Of a DNA stretch of 39,526 nt, positions 1-10,999 are shown in pieces. The stretch is taken from NCBI GenBank assembly GCA_002150815.3, contig NDFF03000008.1, forward strand, positions 1 through 39,526. The letters run 5' to 3'. The notes under the pieces are model-generated. The model made no database searches, was not told the origin of the DNA, and saw nothing but the letters and a program-made list of their open reading frames with translations. Each line of letters opens with the position of its first letter. Position 1 is the first letter of the stretch. The stretch is from Grammothele lineata. Its lineage: Eukaryota > Basidiomycota > Agaricomycetes > Polyporales > Polyporaceae. The position numbers were made by a program, and so were the translations under genes.

Positions 1-2
1 GG

Positions 3-239
3 AGAACAAGCGGTGCCACGAAGGCGGAATGGAAGGTGGAGGTGGAGGCATGGAACAAGGCAAAAGCGGGCGCAAAGGAGAAGAAGGAAGCATTTTCCTT
101 CCCTAAGCCTATGGTGAGGGGCCATTTGCTGCCACCAGAACCGAAGCTACGAGTCGAGGTGGAGGAGGAGGATGAGAGCAGCGAGGACGACGCAGATCGC
201 GGCTCGAATGACTCCGAGACTAGGGTGCTGATTAGATAG
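3..239 (+). CDS. C-terminal fragment of an unidentified protein, cut by the window edge
   Basis: The reading frame is open from the window edge to a TAG at 237-239. It encodes a Lys/Ala-rich stretch, then a Pro-Lys segment, then a very acidic tail (EEEDESSEDDADRGSNDSE). Acidic tails after Lys-rich linkers occur at the ends of several fungal transposase families and also in nuclear proteins, so the tail does not identify the gene. It lies just upstream of a KDZ transposon and could be part of that element or of another one. No start codon is available in the window. Identity is unknown. Confidence 0.35.
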   Translation, partial: RTSGATKAEWKVEVEAWNKAKAGAKEKKEAFSFPKPMVRGHLLPPEPKLRVEVEEEDESSEDDADRGSNDSETRVLIR

Positions 240-602
240 GCGCTCATCTGTCTCAATGACTCGTTTTGGGCTCCACCGGCTCTCGCGAGGTTTTCGGTCA
301 ATATCCTCATCCACACTCACTCCCATACCACCAAATTTTATGTACCCATTCTCTACGTAGTCCTAAACACACATGGCCATTTTCAGGTGACCGATGTCTC
401 AATTGAGCAAATCACGGCGGAAATAAATTTCGGCGTCTCAACCAGCGGTAGATGACTGTATCTGATTAACATCAACCGTGGACTTCTATTAGCCTCCGAC
501 GAGGACTTGAGGGCCATGTTGGGAAACAGGCAATGCGTGGTACGTCGCCCTCTCATTGTTGCCACTTCCATCCCCCCTCAAGACACTTCCCTCCATCCTT
601 CC

Positions 603-3593
603 ATGTCCCGTTTGAAGCAGGATCGTGATGTGCGGGACTCGGACCCACGTCGACAAGGAAGTCGCCTGTTGGCCCCCGCGCCCTTGGCCCCGTCTCCTGC
701 AAGCGAAGCTACTTTGCCCCCGCATACCAGTCGCCTCGTTGGCCTGCCTCGCTCCCGCGCCTCCACCTCCAACCCACAGCGTCCTCGCCCTACTGGGCCA
801 GCCAATGTCTCCTCGGCGCAAGTTGATCAACAGGCAGTGCCCTTTCTCAACACACCCCGCCCCGCTGAGCTCGTCCAGGTGCCCCCAGCCTCCATCGCAG
901 CGTCCTCCACGTTCGCGTTCGCATCCGCGTCCTCAGACGATGCGTTCTCCTTAGCGGCTCCCGATGTTCCCGCCGCCTTGGATGAAGGACCGCGCCACCA
1001 GTTATCGAGCTCCGCAGACATCGTCGACGATTACTGGTACGCGCTCACTCATGTCGGCGGAATCTTTCGTCTCGAGTCGGGCCTCTACGTCTTCCAAGAT
1101 TGGGATCTCAAAGCCGAGACACTCAAAGTAGGTTACCCTTCTCCACATGCTACTGTTGATTGTTCACACTCATGCGTACATAGATTGGCTCATATATCCA
1201 CCTTCTTCGCCTCCCACGCGGGCCGAACCTACATGGCACATCATGTACATGCCCCCGTTGGAAGGCGACCACCCTTTGCCTCCATCAAGACATTCTCCTC
1301 CTCCATGTTGAGGATATCGAGGGCTTGTCGGTTGTGGCCCCCTCTCCTGTGCCTTCCGCTGTATATCTTGTTACAACCCCATTCCGTGATACCTACATCT
1401 ACTCGTGTATATCTTCTACCGGTCGCTACGAGTCTGGGAAACGGGCAATTGTCACCTTTCAGCAAGATGGGCGTTGGCATTGTGAATCTTGCGGGTATGC
1501 TGACACATGCAAGCATAAGCCTCACGCGATTGAGCATGCACGCCTAGCTGGGTTCGTGACGGAGTCGGACGTGCGGGTTGGGCGTGCGGACACCGATCTC
1601 GACTCGGCTGAGTGTCAAGCTCTAATGGCGGCTGGTGGTCGAGACGAGCGCAAGTATGGCTGCATCTCGTATAAGGCTATCCTGGCCCCTCGCTGGTGTG
1701 CTCTACCCCTTCAAGACACGCGGTCGGCCAAGGTCCCAAACCCTATCCCCGACCATTTCTCCCTCGATGCACTCTCCCGCTGCTGCTGTGGCGTGTCCAT
1801 CACAACAATTGATCCACAGACCCGACTTTCAACCTTCCGTCATGCTACTCTTTATGGTCTTACAAGCCGATGCGAAGTACTAATAGAACTCATCTCGTGT
1901 CCTGTATGCAACCATCGTCGGCGTTGGATAGGCCCAGATCTTGGCTCCGTGGGCATCTTGAACTGGAACAATGTATTTCTCTTCACGCACGAGCTCCTCA
2001 ACACATATACGAACCAGTTCACTGCCTCCGAGACTCCATTCTCCGCTTTTTGCCTCACTGTACGTCGCCAGTACGAAGACCGTGACTGTGGAGCGTTCTG
2101 TTCGGACGAGACCTTTGTACGCGTGTGGTTCGCATTCACTCGATTACAAGATCTCGGGAGTACAATGGCATGCCCAACATGCGGTCCCTCTCCTCGCATT
2201 GTCATTGCAGATGGCGTTAGCCTCGCTACCCATTCCTCTAAATTAACTGCACATATTCGTCCTCCGACCACTACGGATAGCACATCGGAAACTATTGATT
2301 CCATATCGACCTATCGTGCCAGGAGCTTGCCTGCTATCATTCAGAAGGACATCCGTTCTGTGGTGAATAAATTCATCGACCTCACTGCGGCCCGAATCGT
2401 GGACTCTAGCACACTCCCAGACTTGACCAAGGTCAAGGAGAAGTACGTGGAAGTTGCGGCCTTGCTTGATCTCATCGCTGCGATGGCGGACACAGATTTC
2501 CGAAAAGTGTATCGAGAGCTCGCTCGTCAAGTCAGTACTATCTTCAACTATTATTTGACTCTGCTCTGCCATGGCCAACATGTACGGTACTGACTCGGAC
2601 TTCTATGTACTATAGCTTGCTGCACCAGACATCGTGCTTCAGCTCGTCCCTCGTAGTGCAATCGCTCCGCTCCGCGACCTTTCACGCACAGGCAGTGACA
2701 ACCAATGGCTTCAAGCGCTCTGTCCGGCGGTTGGACGAGTCTTGGCCTTGCACCGTGCACGAGGAGGCATGTCAGCGGTACCGCAAGAACTGAGGGATGT
2801 TGCGAGCTGGCTAGCAACCCGCGCAGAAGAAGTGTTCAATCGACTTGCCAATCATGATCCCGCGCCTGTGGCAGATACTATGCTCACTGGCCTCACTGCA
2901 ACTCAGAGTGACATAGCGGATGAGTCTTGGCGCATTACAGGAACATGCTATGGCATGCCGGCTGTGCGCGCGCGCCGTTTCTACGCAAAGTTGCGCTACG
3001 ATAGGAGCCCAACTGATATCGACGCTGAGGAGGTGGGCGATTGTAACAAGTTCTTTAAGGCTTATCCCCGAAACAAGCTTGCTGGCGGGATCCTTGTCCT
3101 CTGGTGCACCCATGCTATCTGCCTCGGTTTTCACACAATCCCCATTGCTGAAGGCCGTGACGACGTCTTTTCTGCCATATACACACGATTTCCTCAGGCC
3201 CCTGATATCATTGTGTATGATTTCGCATGCCAGCTGGCTCCCTACTCGCTTGTGCGCGAGGCAAAGTTTTTTGCAAATACCCGGTTCCTCATCGATGAAC
3301 TCCATGCTCACGATCACACAAAATGCGGACAAGCTTGTTTTGCAAGTAATCTCATGCAGTACGACGAGAGGATCCGTGCTGTTAATACAAGTGCGGCCGA
3401 ATGTGGCAATAGTGGCATAGGACGCATTCGCAAGAGTGTCAGTTTTATGACGTACGAGCATGCTGTGGCATACACGAAGACGTTTCTAGACGTCTGGAAT
3501 CGGAGGGTCACACGACGGATAGCAGAGGTGACTGGTAAGTATCAGTAGTAGTCATCTCTATGCAATTACATGGGCTGTACTATAGTAGAATAG
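603..3593 (+). CDS. KDZ-superfamily (Kyakuja-Dileera-Zisupton) DNA transposase
   Basis: Transposase with an RNase H-like core that would cut and paste its own element. Model: exons 603-1127, 1184-2530, 2616-3534 and 3586-3593; introns in phase 0, 0 and 1; about 932 aa. Cysteine clusters precede the core: GTSCTCPRWKATTLCLHQ (SWIM-like CxC..CxH), WHCESCGYADTCKHKPHA, and paired CxxC modules at about 1785-2200, including ACPTCGPSPRIVIADGV. This is the CxC arrangement known from KDZ proteins. The catalytic region (2940-3530) has the family signatures CLGFHTIPIAEGRDDVFSA, YDFACQLAPYS, HDHTKCGQACF and SAAECGNSGIGRIRKS, with the conserved acidic residues and the final Glu present. No stop or frameshift interrupts the spliced frame, so it may be functional. 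The start is uncertain: ATG 516 is in the same frame, and more 5' exons are possible. Its 3' end faces the 3' end of the minus-strand gene about 90 bp away. Confidence 0.87.
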
Positions 3594-3685
3594 CGCACGT
3601 GGGCTCGAGTCGGGAGAGAATGTAAATACAGTGGGGTATATGATAGGCCGTGGAACATCCAACACAACGTCGGATGTTGGACGAG

Positions 3686-5286
3686 TTACGGCGTTGGACT
3701 CAACCGCGCCTGCAGTTCAGCGATCTCTGCTCGCAAGGCCGCCTCAGCAGCTGCATGTCGCTCCTCCTGCTTGCGCCTTTCTTGACGTAGGCGTTCAACT
3801 TCCGCGTTGGTGTCGAACACGTGCTGGGGGTTGTTGTGCCTGGACTGCGTAATCCGCTGATGGATGTCCGTAAGGAAATCGGGACCAAGGATCGCCTCAA
3901 GGTTGCTCGACATGAATGCGTTGGCAGTGCCATTCTTGTGAGCAACGGACTCGGGCCTGGTCATGGCCGGTGAGTCAACACAACGGACATACACTTCGCA
4001 CTAGGCTTGAGGGACATACCGAGCAATGTAGAGAATGATATAGGGACGCGTCACACAGTTGATAGCTTTGATCTTCTTGAGCACGCTGAGCGCACGCCGG
4101 CTATGAACCTTCGTGCGAGCGGTTGGATTACGGATGAACGAGAGCCGTCGCACGCCATTATCGGAGTCCGAATCATCGTCGGAGTCTGTACGAGCACGCT
4201 TGCGGCTGCCTGGATTAACAGATGAGAACGCGAAGCAGGCCCATATGCAGCGGTATTATGCATACCTCGGCTTTGGGAGCTGCTCCTGCTCGACTCGGAA
4301 CGTGCGGGAGATGATGGCACAGTCATGACCGCCACAGGACTGACATCACCACATGGCTGCACATTGACTTCGGGGAGTGCCCCTGCCAGTGGTAAGCGAG
4401 GCTCCTCCGCCGGAGTAGATGACAGCTCGGGGGAGAGATGAGGCAGCCCCCTGGCACCCTTGGGTGAAACAGGACCTGCGGTAGAAGTGGGAGACGCTGT
4501 TGCCTGGGCATGCGGGGTGGCTGAGGGGGAGATAATCATATATGTCTCCATGTCCTGTGCGAGATTGTCCAACTGATCCTGAGACAAGTCTAGGTCAAGC
4601 TGTCAGTGTTCTGAATATTAATCAGTTGGAAAATGCAACATACCGGATAGGTCAACATGATCAAAGATACTATCGCCCTCGACCATTAATTCAGGGACGC
4701 TATCGAAATCGAAATCGAAGGAGTTGTTATGTGGGGCGGAAGGGTATGAGTTATTAAACATAGTGAATGCAGTAGGGGCATCGATAGACATAGGCTCCGG
4801 GAAGGTGAAAGGCACGGTGGCTAGATGCATTGGGGAGGGAGAAGGATGTACGGAAGACGGTGCTGGCGTGTGCATGAATGAATCTATGGTATGATTGTTA
4901 TATTGACTAAGGCCCTCCATATTGGCTTCATTATAAGCGGGAATACAGTTAACATCGAAAGGGGACATGGCCGCGAGAAAATCATCTTGGAGACCGCTCC
5001 CGGCAGAATCTACACGAAAAGGAGGAGAGTCCAAGGAGGGGCTAGGTGTCGGACTGTCGACAGGTTGGACGCCCTAAGACGCACCATATTTGAACGGAGG
5101 GTAACAGAAGAATTACATTGAACGTACTTTTGGTTGGCGGAATGGGCACTGGTGCCCCTTAACGGGCACTCGATTCCCGTGAGCATCCGTACATTTCGTG
5201 CATAGAGGAACTTTGCCGCAGGTATCAATGTGAGACAACAAAGAGCAAACCTGAGAAGCGGTGATATACTTACCTCGGGGGGCCAT
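3686..5286 (-). CDS. Unrecognised five-exon gene paired with the KDZ transposase
   Basis: Exons on the minus strand are 5286-5128, 5073-4644, 4589-4266, 4209-4020 and 3956-3686. All four introns (53-63 nt) have GT..AG ends, and the phases (0,1,1,2) agree throughout, giving an uninterrupted 457-aa protein. That agreement is the main evidence that the gene is real. Visible parts: an N-terminal Cys module (residues about 14-47; CGKVPLCTKC followed by HQCPFR) that could bind a metal; a long Ser/Pro/Asp-rich acidic region (DFDFDSVPEL); a basic nuclear-localisation-like patch (GSRKRARTDSDDDSDSD); and a C-terminal coiled coil (VERLRQERRKQEERHAAAEA). I do not recognise the family. Tail-to-tail pairing with the transposase suggests an accessory transposon protein such as a DNA-binding helper, but this is inference. 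The frame is also open upstream to an ATG at 5625; I chose 5286 because a TATA-like box lies between the two. Confidence 0.6.
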
Positions 5287-5562
5287 GTATCCAGCAGTAC
5301 GTCCGACTTGAACGTCGAAGGACTTGAAGCGATCCGGAAGCACGCTCGCATGCGCTGTGCAGAGACTGGAGCTTGCACGCCGAGGAGGGGAATCGGAGAC
5401 TCGAGAGTAGAAGAGAGTGAAAGGGAGTAGAAGGGAGTGATCGATAGAGCTAACCAGCGGCGTCGGCGTCGACACGAAGGGGTGAGGTGTCGAACAGCGG
5501 CCTGGGGAACAAGCAGCACGACGCCGTAGGAGAGCGTTGGACGAACGACGAGGAGGACATGG

Positions 5563-5570
5563 GTATATAT
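5563..5570 (-). promoter_or_regulatory. TATA-like box for the KDZ companion gene
   Basis: The minus strand reads ATATATAC here, about 280 nt upstream of the chosen ATG at 5286. That leaves a roughly 250-nt leader rich in CT, as is common in basidiomycete promoters. It argues against the in-frame ATG at 5625, which lies upstream of the box. Confidence 0.35.
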
Positions 5571-5648
5571 GCCTGAGGGTGACGGGAGTATAAGCGACGA
5601 CGCGGCGGTTCGCTAAGCGCTTCATATCACCGCGTGCGAATTAATGAT

Positions 5649-6021
5649 CCCCCGAAGACGGGATGTTTTACATCGGGCCGAAACAAAGCATCCCGCTTTT
5701 GGGGGATATCCCTCTAAAGTGGGAGGTCTTGCCTCGCCACGAGACCGTAGAGCCGAGGGCGGTAGCATTGAGACGTCCCTTCAAGTGAGGATACTGCTAG
5801 CCGGGATCAAGAGGCGAAATAAGCGATGTTCAAAACATCTCGCTTTTGAGGGATATCCCTCCAACAGGGGATGACTCTGCTTAACGGCCGTCTGGAAGCA
5901 TCGTCCGAAAGCGGGATGGTTTGCCGAGGCGTTGGCTTTGGGGACGACTGCCGGATTACTGGATTGGGTAATCCCCAGAAAACGGGGACAGTTGAATCCC
6001 CCGAAAACTGGGACGGTTCAG
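5649..6021. repeat. Array of inverted and direct motif copies, probable subterminal repeats of the KDZ element
   Basis: At least six related copies of a motif close to CCCCMGAAARCGGGAYRGTT are visible. Plus-oriented copies start near 5649, 5905, 5972 and 5996. Minus-oriented copies lie at 5681-5715 and 5832-5862. The copy at 5649-5670 and the one at 5681-5705 face each other as a hairpin. The two minus copies are near-identical over about 30 nt, including GGATATCCCTC. Such arrays next to transposon ends are typical transposase-binding sites in CACTA-like elements. No matching motif was seen in bases 1-600, so the left end may lie outside the window. The array ends about 165 bp before the RPC82 start codon. 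Confidence 0.6.
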
Positions 6022-6187
6022 TCTCAAGGAATTCATCAGCGGCTGTCCCCCCCAGTCGGTGCACGCTACCGGGTAACCGAAACACGGGCCCGCCTTCGAA
6101 CTTTCGACACTGCATCACCTTGCGGACGGGCTCCTGTTCTGTGTATCAACACGCTCTCTTGCACTATCTGAATCGCAGCTGGGCACC

Positions 6188-8352
6188 ATGGCCGACGCCC
6201 ACACCGCCTCCCTGTGCACAGAAGTTGTGCGCTCGACCTTCGGACCTCTCACTGCGGTGCGCGAGTCTGGTCTTGACTGCAGACATCCGAGCTCATTCGA
6301 TTGCCTCAGAAAGTCGCCTCTGCGCTGCTCACTCACGGTCGACTGGGCCTTTCCCAAATCATCCGCCTCACGAAGCTCAAGCCCCGCATCGCACGCGCCT
6401 CGATCCTCGTACTCGTTCAGCATAATTTATTGTGGCATGCCCAATCCGACGACGAAGGAGAGGTATTTGAGTTCAACACGGGCGAGTGCTTGACGCGGCT
6501 GCGCTATGGAAGATATGTTTGGTTGGCGGACCAGCTGTATGGGAAACTTGTGCGTCCTGTTTCGTTGTTGCCGGTGAACGAGCTGACTGGTATGCGTCGG
6601 GAAGGGTGCAGAAATAGTGCAGCTCGTCCTCGACCACGGAAAGCTCCGTCCCCCGGAGATCATTTCTCGCCTCTCCATCTATGATCCTGTAAAGAGTAAG
6701 TCGCGCGTATACATAACAATGCGACCTCAATAATTTGTAAAAATAGGACCGACCGCTCTGTCGCAGTCTCTCCACAAGCTAGTAGAGGCAGGATATCTCA
6801 AGTCTTCCACTGTCTTATCACATCTTTCTCCCCGCGACAAACGTATCAGATACGAGGCAGAGGAGAAGAAGAAAATATCTGGCTTTCCCACAGCGAAAGA
6901 GCTGCGGGAGGCCCGAGAAGTTGCAGAAGCACGACTTAAGCGGGAAGAGGAGGAGGCTGAACAAGTCGGTATGGTAGGAATTCATTTTGTCCACATGTAT
7001 ATTGAAGGCGGCTCATCCAGACTGCAGAAGCGCAAAGCTAGGGATTACTCGCATAAGGCATCTAAAGTACGTTCTTACAGCGCATAGAGAGCCTCCTCAT
7101 TGATGTACACAGCGTAAAATCGTTGACGAAGAACGGGAAGTGGACGTCAGTAATCTTCACGGAGTGATGTAACCGTACGCTGAAATGTTGCTGCCACTAC
7201 CAGGACGAGATCTACTTCCGTATCAACTGCGAGCGTTTCAACATACACATAAGAAACAAGGTCGGCTATTCTTCGCGTATGGATGAAGGCGGGGGGCTCA
7301 CGAATGATTAGCTCATTGAGGCCGCTGCCGCCGAACGGTTTAATCAGTGTGCCGGGTCGGTCCTCGGTGCAACACTCAAAGCCACCGAAGCAAAGCAGCG
7401 AAAACTTTCGGATATCCGGTCTGGTGTGAAGCATCTGTTGATGTGCCATGTAGCTTTGACTGACCCGGTTAAATAGATCCCACGTCTCTGGCGAATATTG
7501 CGGAGCATCTGCCTGAAGACCCGAACCTGGCAGACGGTCTCATGCTTCAATCATCAAAAAAACCGCCGGCCATGACGCTACTGAAAGAGTACCTAGGAAT
7601 CCTTGCCTCCGCGGATAACCCGACGGCGGCTGGACGATCCGCTTCGTTCATCTCACTCAACGGCTCCAAGGTCCAAGTCGAGTTTGAGATTATTGCGCAG
7701 CGGCTGAGGAGACGCGTCTTGGAAGCTGTGGCTCGGGAACGGCATGGTGACGAGGGTGTACGGATCATCCGGCTACTATTGGATACCGGGATGATGGATG
7801 AGAAGCAGGTACGTTCTGCATTCTAACCTTGCCTGGTTCCATTCGCTCAACTAACCACTCTATAGATATCGAAGATCGGTATGATGGCGCCGAAAGACGT
7901 CCGGCCGTTGTTGTCGTCAATGTCAGCCGAATCTCTTGTCAGCCTGCAGGAGATCGCGAAGAGCGCTGACCGCAATCCCACACGAATGTTCTACCTCTGG
8001 TACGTTTCTCGACCGAGACAAAAATCCGCATTGTACTGAGGCATGTCTGTGCAGGTACGTCGATCTACCCAAAGCTTACAACGTGCTTCTTGGACATCTA
8101 TACAAAACGCTATATAATATCGCCGCGCGACGAGCAGCGGAGCAGGAAGAGCCTAACTTGAAGGCGGTACTGGAAAAGAGGCGACGGACAGACGTCAGCC
8201 AGGACGAGGAGCGGTTGCTGACACGCAATGAGCGAGAGTTGTTGGCTCAGTGGGACAAGAAGAGGGAGAAGCTGACCGTCCTAGAAATGCGGGTAGAGGA
8301 GGCTGTCTTTATCTTACGCGACTTAGGTATATTCGGCGTGAACGACGAATGA
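6188..8352 (+). CDS. RPC82: DNA-directed RNA polymerase III subunit RPC82 (RPC3/POLR3C)
   Basis: Subunit of the RPC82-RPC34-RPC31 subcomplex that recruits Pol III to TFIIIB and opens promoters, acting in the nucleus. Eleven exons: 6188-6256, 6310-6549, 6605-6695, 6747-6973, 7028-7066, 7113-7145, 7204-7260, 7312-7423, 7477-7808, 7866-7999 and 8055-8352. All phases agree, giving about 543 aa, close to family length. Recognisable stretches are the N-terminal winged helix (LSQIIRLTKLKPRIARASIL, then LVQHNLLWHAQ), YGKLGAEIVQLVLDHGKL, the linker IVDEEREVD before DEIYFRINCERFNIHIRNK, and the C-terminal winged helix plus coiled coil (ARRAAEQEEPNLKAVLEKRR). Exons 5 and 6 are only 39 and 33 nt. The ATG at 6188 starts the conserved MADAHTASLCTEVVRSTFG. 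The gene sits directly downstream of the transposon repeat array. Confidence 0.93.
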
Positions 8353-8640
8353 AACTTGGGTCGTACTGCTTAATATGGTGCTCTGCGTTTGCTGTCTTGC
8401 TTGTAATGCACGACGTTTGAGGTTGAGACCCGAAAAAGTCGTGGCATCGTTGTCATGCAACCTGCTGGACACTCGACTGAGGCGTGTCGACAGTGTGTTG
8501 ACCCGCATTAATGCAATGGAGAGGAGGCCCGGGGGAACAATAGGGCGGTGCGAGGATCACGCCCCCTCTTGCTTGGGCGCTTATAGGTGTCGCGTCGAGG
8601 AGTGAAATAAGGTTCAGTAAACAAACGCGTGAGGTGCGTG

Positions 8641-8674
8641 CACGTGACATGCGACACGCGCGTTTCTATAAGAG
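8641..8674 (+). promoter_or_regulatory. Histone H1 promoter: CACGTG box and TATA box
   Basis: A CACGTG E-box lies at 8641-8646 and a TATA element (TATAAGAG) at 8667-8674, about 135 bp upstream of the H1 start codon. The leader between TATA and ATG is strongly CT-rich, as is common for highly expressed basidiomycete genes. The rest of 8353-8640 holds the RPC82 3' region and no other recognisable signal. Confidence 0.5.
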
Positions 8675-8808
8675 GGACGCCCTCTGGACCACTGTTCGCC
8701 GTTTCCCCTCGAACGTCTGCCCTCTTGACTTTGCGCCCCCGCATTAGCTCCTCCCCCCGTCTATCCCACCACCCCCACCTCCCTATTTCTCTCTTACAAC
8801 CATCTGCA

Positions 8809-9842
8809 ATGGCTACCGCTCCCAAGTCTTCCGCCTCTGAGAAGCCTAAGTCTTCTGCCGACAAGCCCAAATCGGTCGATAAGCCAAAGTCCTCTGCCAC
8901 GGAGAAGCCGAAGTCGACAGCTGATAAGCCTAAGTCGACCAAGGCTGCTAAGGAGAAGGCCCCCAAAGAGAAAGCCCCCAAGGCTGCTAAGCCCGCTGGT
9001 ATCAAGAAGCCTGGTGCTACGAAGAAGGCGAAGGCTGCTAAGCCTGCCGCTGCTGATGGCAAGGCTCACCCCTCGTGGAAGGACATGATCAAGGTATGTA
9101 GGACGTTCTTTGCTTATTGGTGCATGCTCATTGTGTTGGAAGGAATGTATCGTCGAGACCAAGGAGCGTGGTGGTGTCTCCCGTACGACCATTAAGAAGG
9201 TATGTCGACTCTGGTGGTCAGTTTGTGTGTCCTCAACGTTCTTGCAGTACATCAAGGACCACCATGGTCTCGACATGACGGCTGCTATGAACCTCTCCCA
9301 CTTCAATCGCGCAATCACCAACGGTGCTGAGGACGGCACTTTCGCCCTTCCCAAGGGCCCTTCCGGTAAGGTTAAGTTGGCCCCGAAGACGAAGCCTGCG
9401 CCGACCAACGAGGTATGTTATACTTGATCTCACTTTCCGTCATCGTCTAAATGGCATTGCGTAGAACGATGAACCCGTACCTGTCAAGAAGCCTGCTGCC
9501 GCGAAGAAGACCGATGCGGTGAAGAAACCCACCGCTGTCAAGAAGGCGCCTGCTAAGGCTGCGAAAGCTAAGGCTGCGCCTGCGAAGAAGGCGAGCAGCG
9601 CCAAAACCACTGAGAAGAAGGTATGTTGTGATCGTTGGCTGGTATTGGGTCGTGCGGCTGAACTGGCCATTCAGAAGACGGCCGCTAAGGCTGCGACTGC
9701 TAAGGCCGCCAAGGCGCCAAAGGCGAAGGCAGCGGCTCCCAAGGCCTCGAAGCCTGCGGCCAAGCCACGGGCAAAGAAGGTACGTCTACTGGAGCGAAAC
9801 CTCGAGGGCATTGTGCTGAGGACACTACAGGCTGCGGCATAA
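8809..9842 (+). CDS. Linker histone H1
   Basis: Binds linker DNA and the nucleosome dyad and compacts chromatin. Exons 8809-9093, 9143-9199, 9248-9412, 9465-9620, 9675-9779 and 9831-9842 give 259 aa. Residues 1-85 form a Lys/Ser/Pro-rich N-terminal tail with KPKSS-like repeats. The globular H15 winged helix spans about residues 86-160 (SWKDMIKECIVETKERGGVS, TIKKYIKDHHG, AMNLSHFNRAITNG). The remainder is a classic Lys/Ala/Pro tail (KKAPAKAAKAKAAPAKKA). The last exon encodes only AAA plus stop. All five introns are in phase 0 and several follow AAG/GAG codons, so each tail exon could be skipped without a frameshift. Strong codon bias fits high expression. Confidence 0.95.
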
Positions 9843-10526
9843 CCTTCTTCGTTGGACTTTCCTCTTGGTCATCTACATTATTTGTTTGTCTGTTGTTGCA
9901 GTGTGTCGTGTGTACTAGTACCCTTTATCCTACGTGTGTCTATACCTCTCCCAATCAACTAGTTCCTGGACTATGAACTGTCTTGGTGTGCTTTCGGCGG
10001 CTATTCGTTCCATCACGCTGCTGGTGGTTGGTGTTCGAGACGTCGCCCCGGTTCCCGAGGGTGTGCCACCGACGCGTTTCATCGCGTATAAATCATGTGA
10101 TACGTGTCTCGGACCTCGTGACGAATTCGTGTTGGACCTCGGTGCTAAATTATGTTCGCAATTGCCACCATCCCGTAAGAATCTAGGACACCTGGAAAGC
10201 AAAGTATTGCGAGCTGTTCGTGTTATGAGGTACTCAATTTTGGGTTTTTCAGGGGCCATGTGTGTATGAATCGGTTAAATGATAGGAAAGCCACCTTATA
10301 ATAGTCATACAATTTAACTTATCTGCGTAAATTGACGAAAATGCTCGATGTGTCCTGGAACCAACTATCCTCGACCCTTACCGCCGTCCACATTCCTGCT
10401 CAACCCACATTGTCATCCTACTTCTTTCTGTTGCTCTCCAATTCCCTATATTGACCCCTAGATTATATATATATCTCAGCAGCTTCGACACGACCACCCA
10501 CCGTAAAGAACACACTTCTCCTGTCG
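9843..10526 (+). other. H1 3' region and upstream region of the next candidate gene
   Basis: No convincing gene. The first 350 bp are probably the H1 3' UTR and terminator; overlapping antisense frames here show no family features. A TATA run (TTATATATATATCT, 10463-10476) sits about 50-60 bp before the ATG at 10527 and may be a core promoter. Confidence 0.4.
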
Positions 10527-10999
10527 ATGTCCCCACCACCTCGCCGAGACATCCTCATCCGACGATCGTCCACACATGGTTGATTCGGCCATTTCCTCAT
10601 AGGATTTCTATTCGACTCGACGATCCGCCGTACGATGATTCATGGATGAAGAGAAGCTTGTTTCACGGCCGGTGGCCCATGATGGAGGACCCTACAAGCG
10701 GCACGCGTTGCTGACCATGGAACTTTCTCGGCGCACCGATTCAGCCCCAACACTCGGTGAAGGTATACATGTGGATAGCCAGGACGAATCGCACTGTTAC
10801 AACCGGACGTCTTCGTTGTGAGTGGTCTAGTCTAACAGCAAAATGCCTGCAACTGAACACAGCGCGACATCCTAAAGAAGCGTCGACGACGCTACTTGAC
10901 TGAATACACGCGAGCATCGGTCAAAGCACTTGGAATTGTGAAAGTAGGAGCTCACATCGAGGCGACGTCTAATGCCTTTCTGAGGGACATTGGCATAAG
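10527..10999 (+). pseudogene. Possible decayed or unrecognised small gene
   Basis: A TATA box is followed by a short Pro/Arg-rich opening (MSPPPRRDILIRRSSTHG, ATG 10527) that stops quickly. In another frame from about 10643 there is a plausible coding stretch (MDEEKLVSRPVAHDGGPYKR ...). After a GTGAGT..CACAG intron-like gap comes a basic stretch (RDILKKRRRRYLTEYTRASV) followed by VGAHIEATSNAFLRDIG, ending at a donor-like site near 10998. The pieces cannot be joined in one frame with ordinary introns without a frameshift around 10780-10820. This could be a multi-exon gene I have mis-spliced or a pseudogene; the product is not recognised. Confidence 0.3.

Noticed and set aside
2582..2615. Alternative 34-nt intron in the KDZ gene
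   Set aside because: Too short; the 85-nt intron at 2531-2615 keeps phase 0 and joins RELARQ to LAAPDIVLQL as expected.
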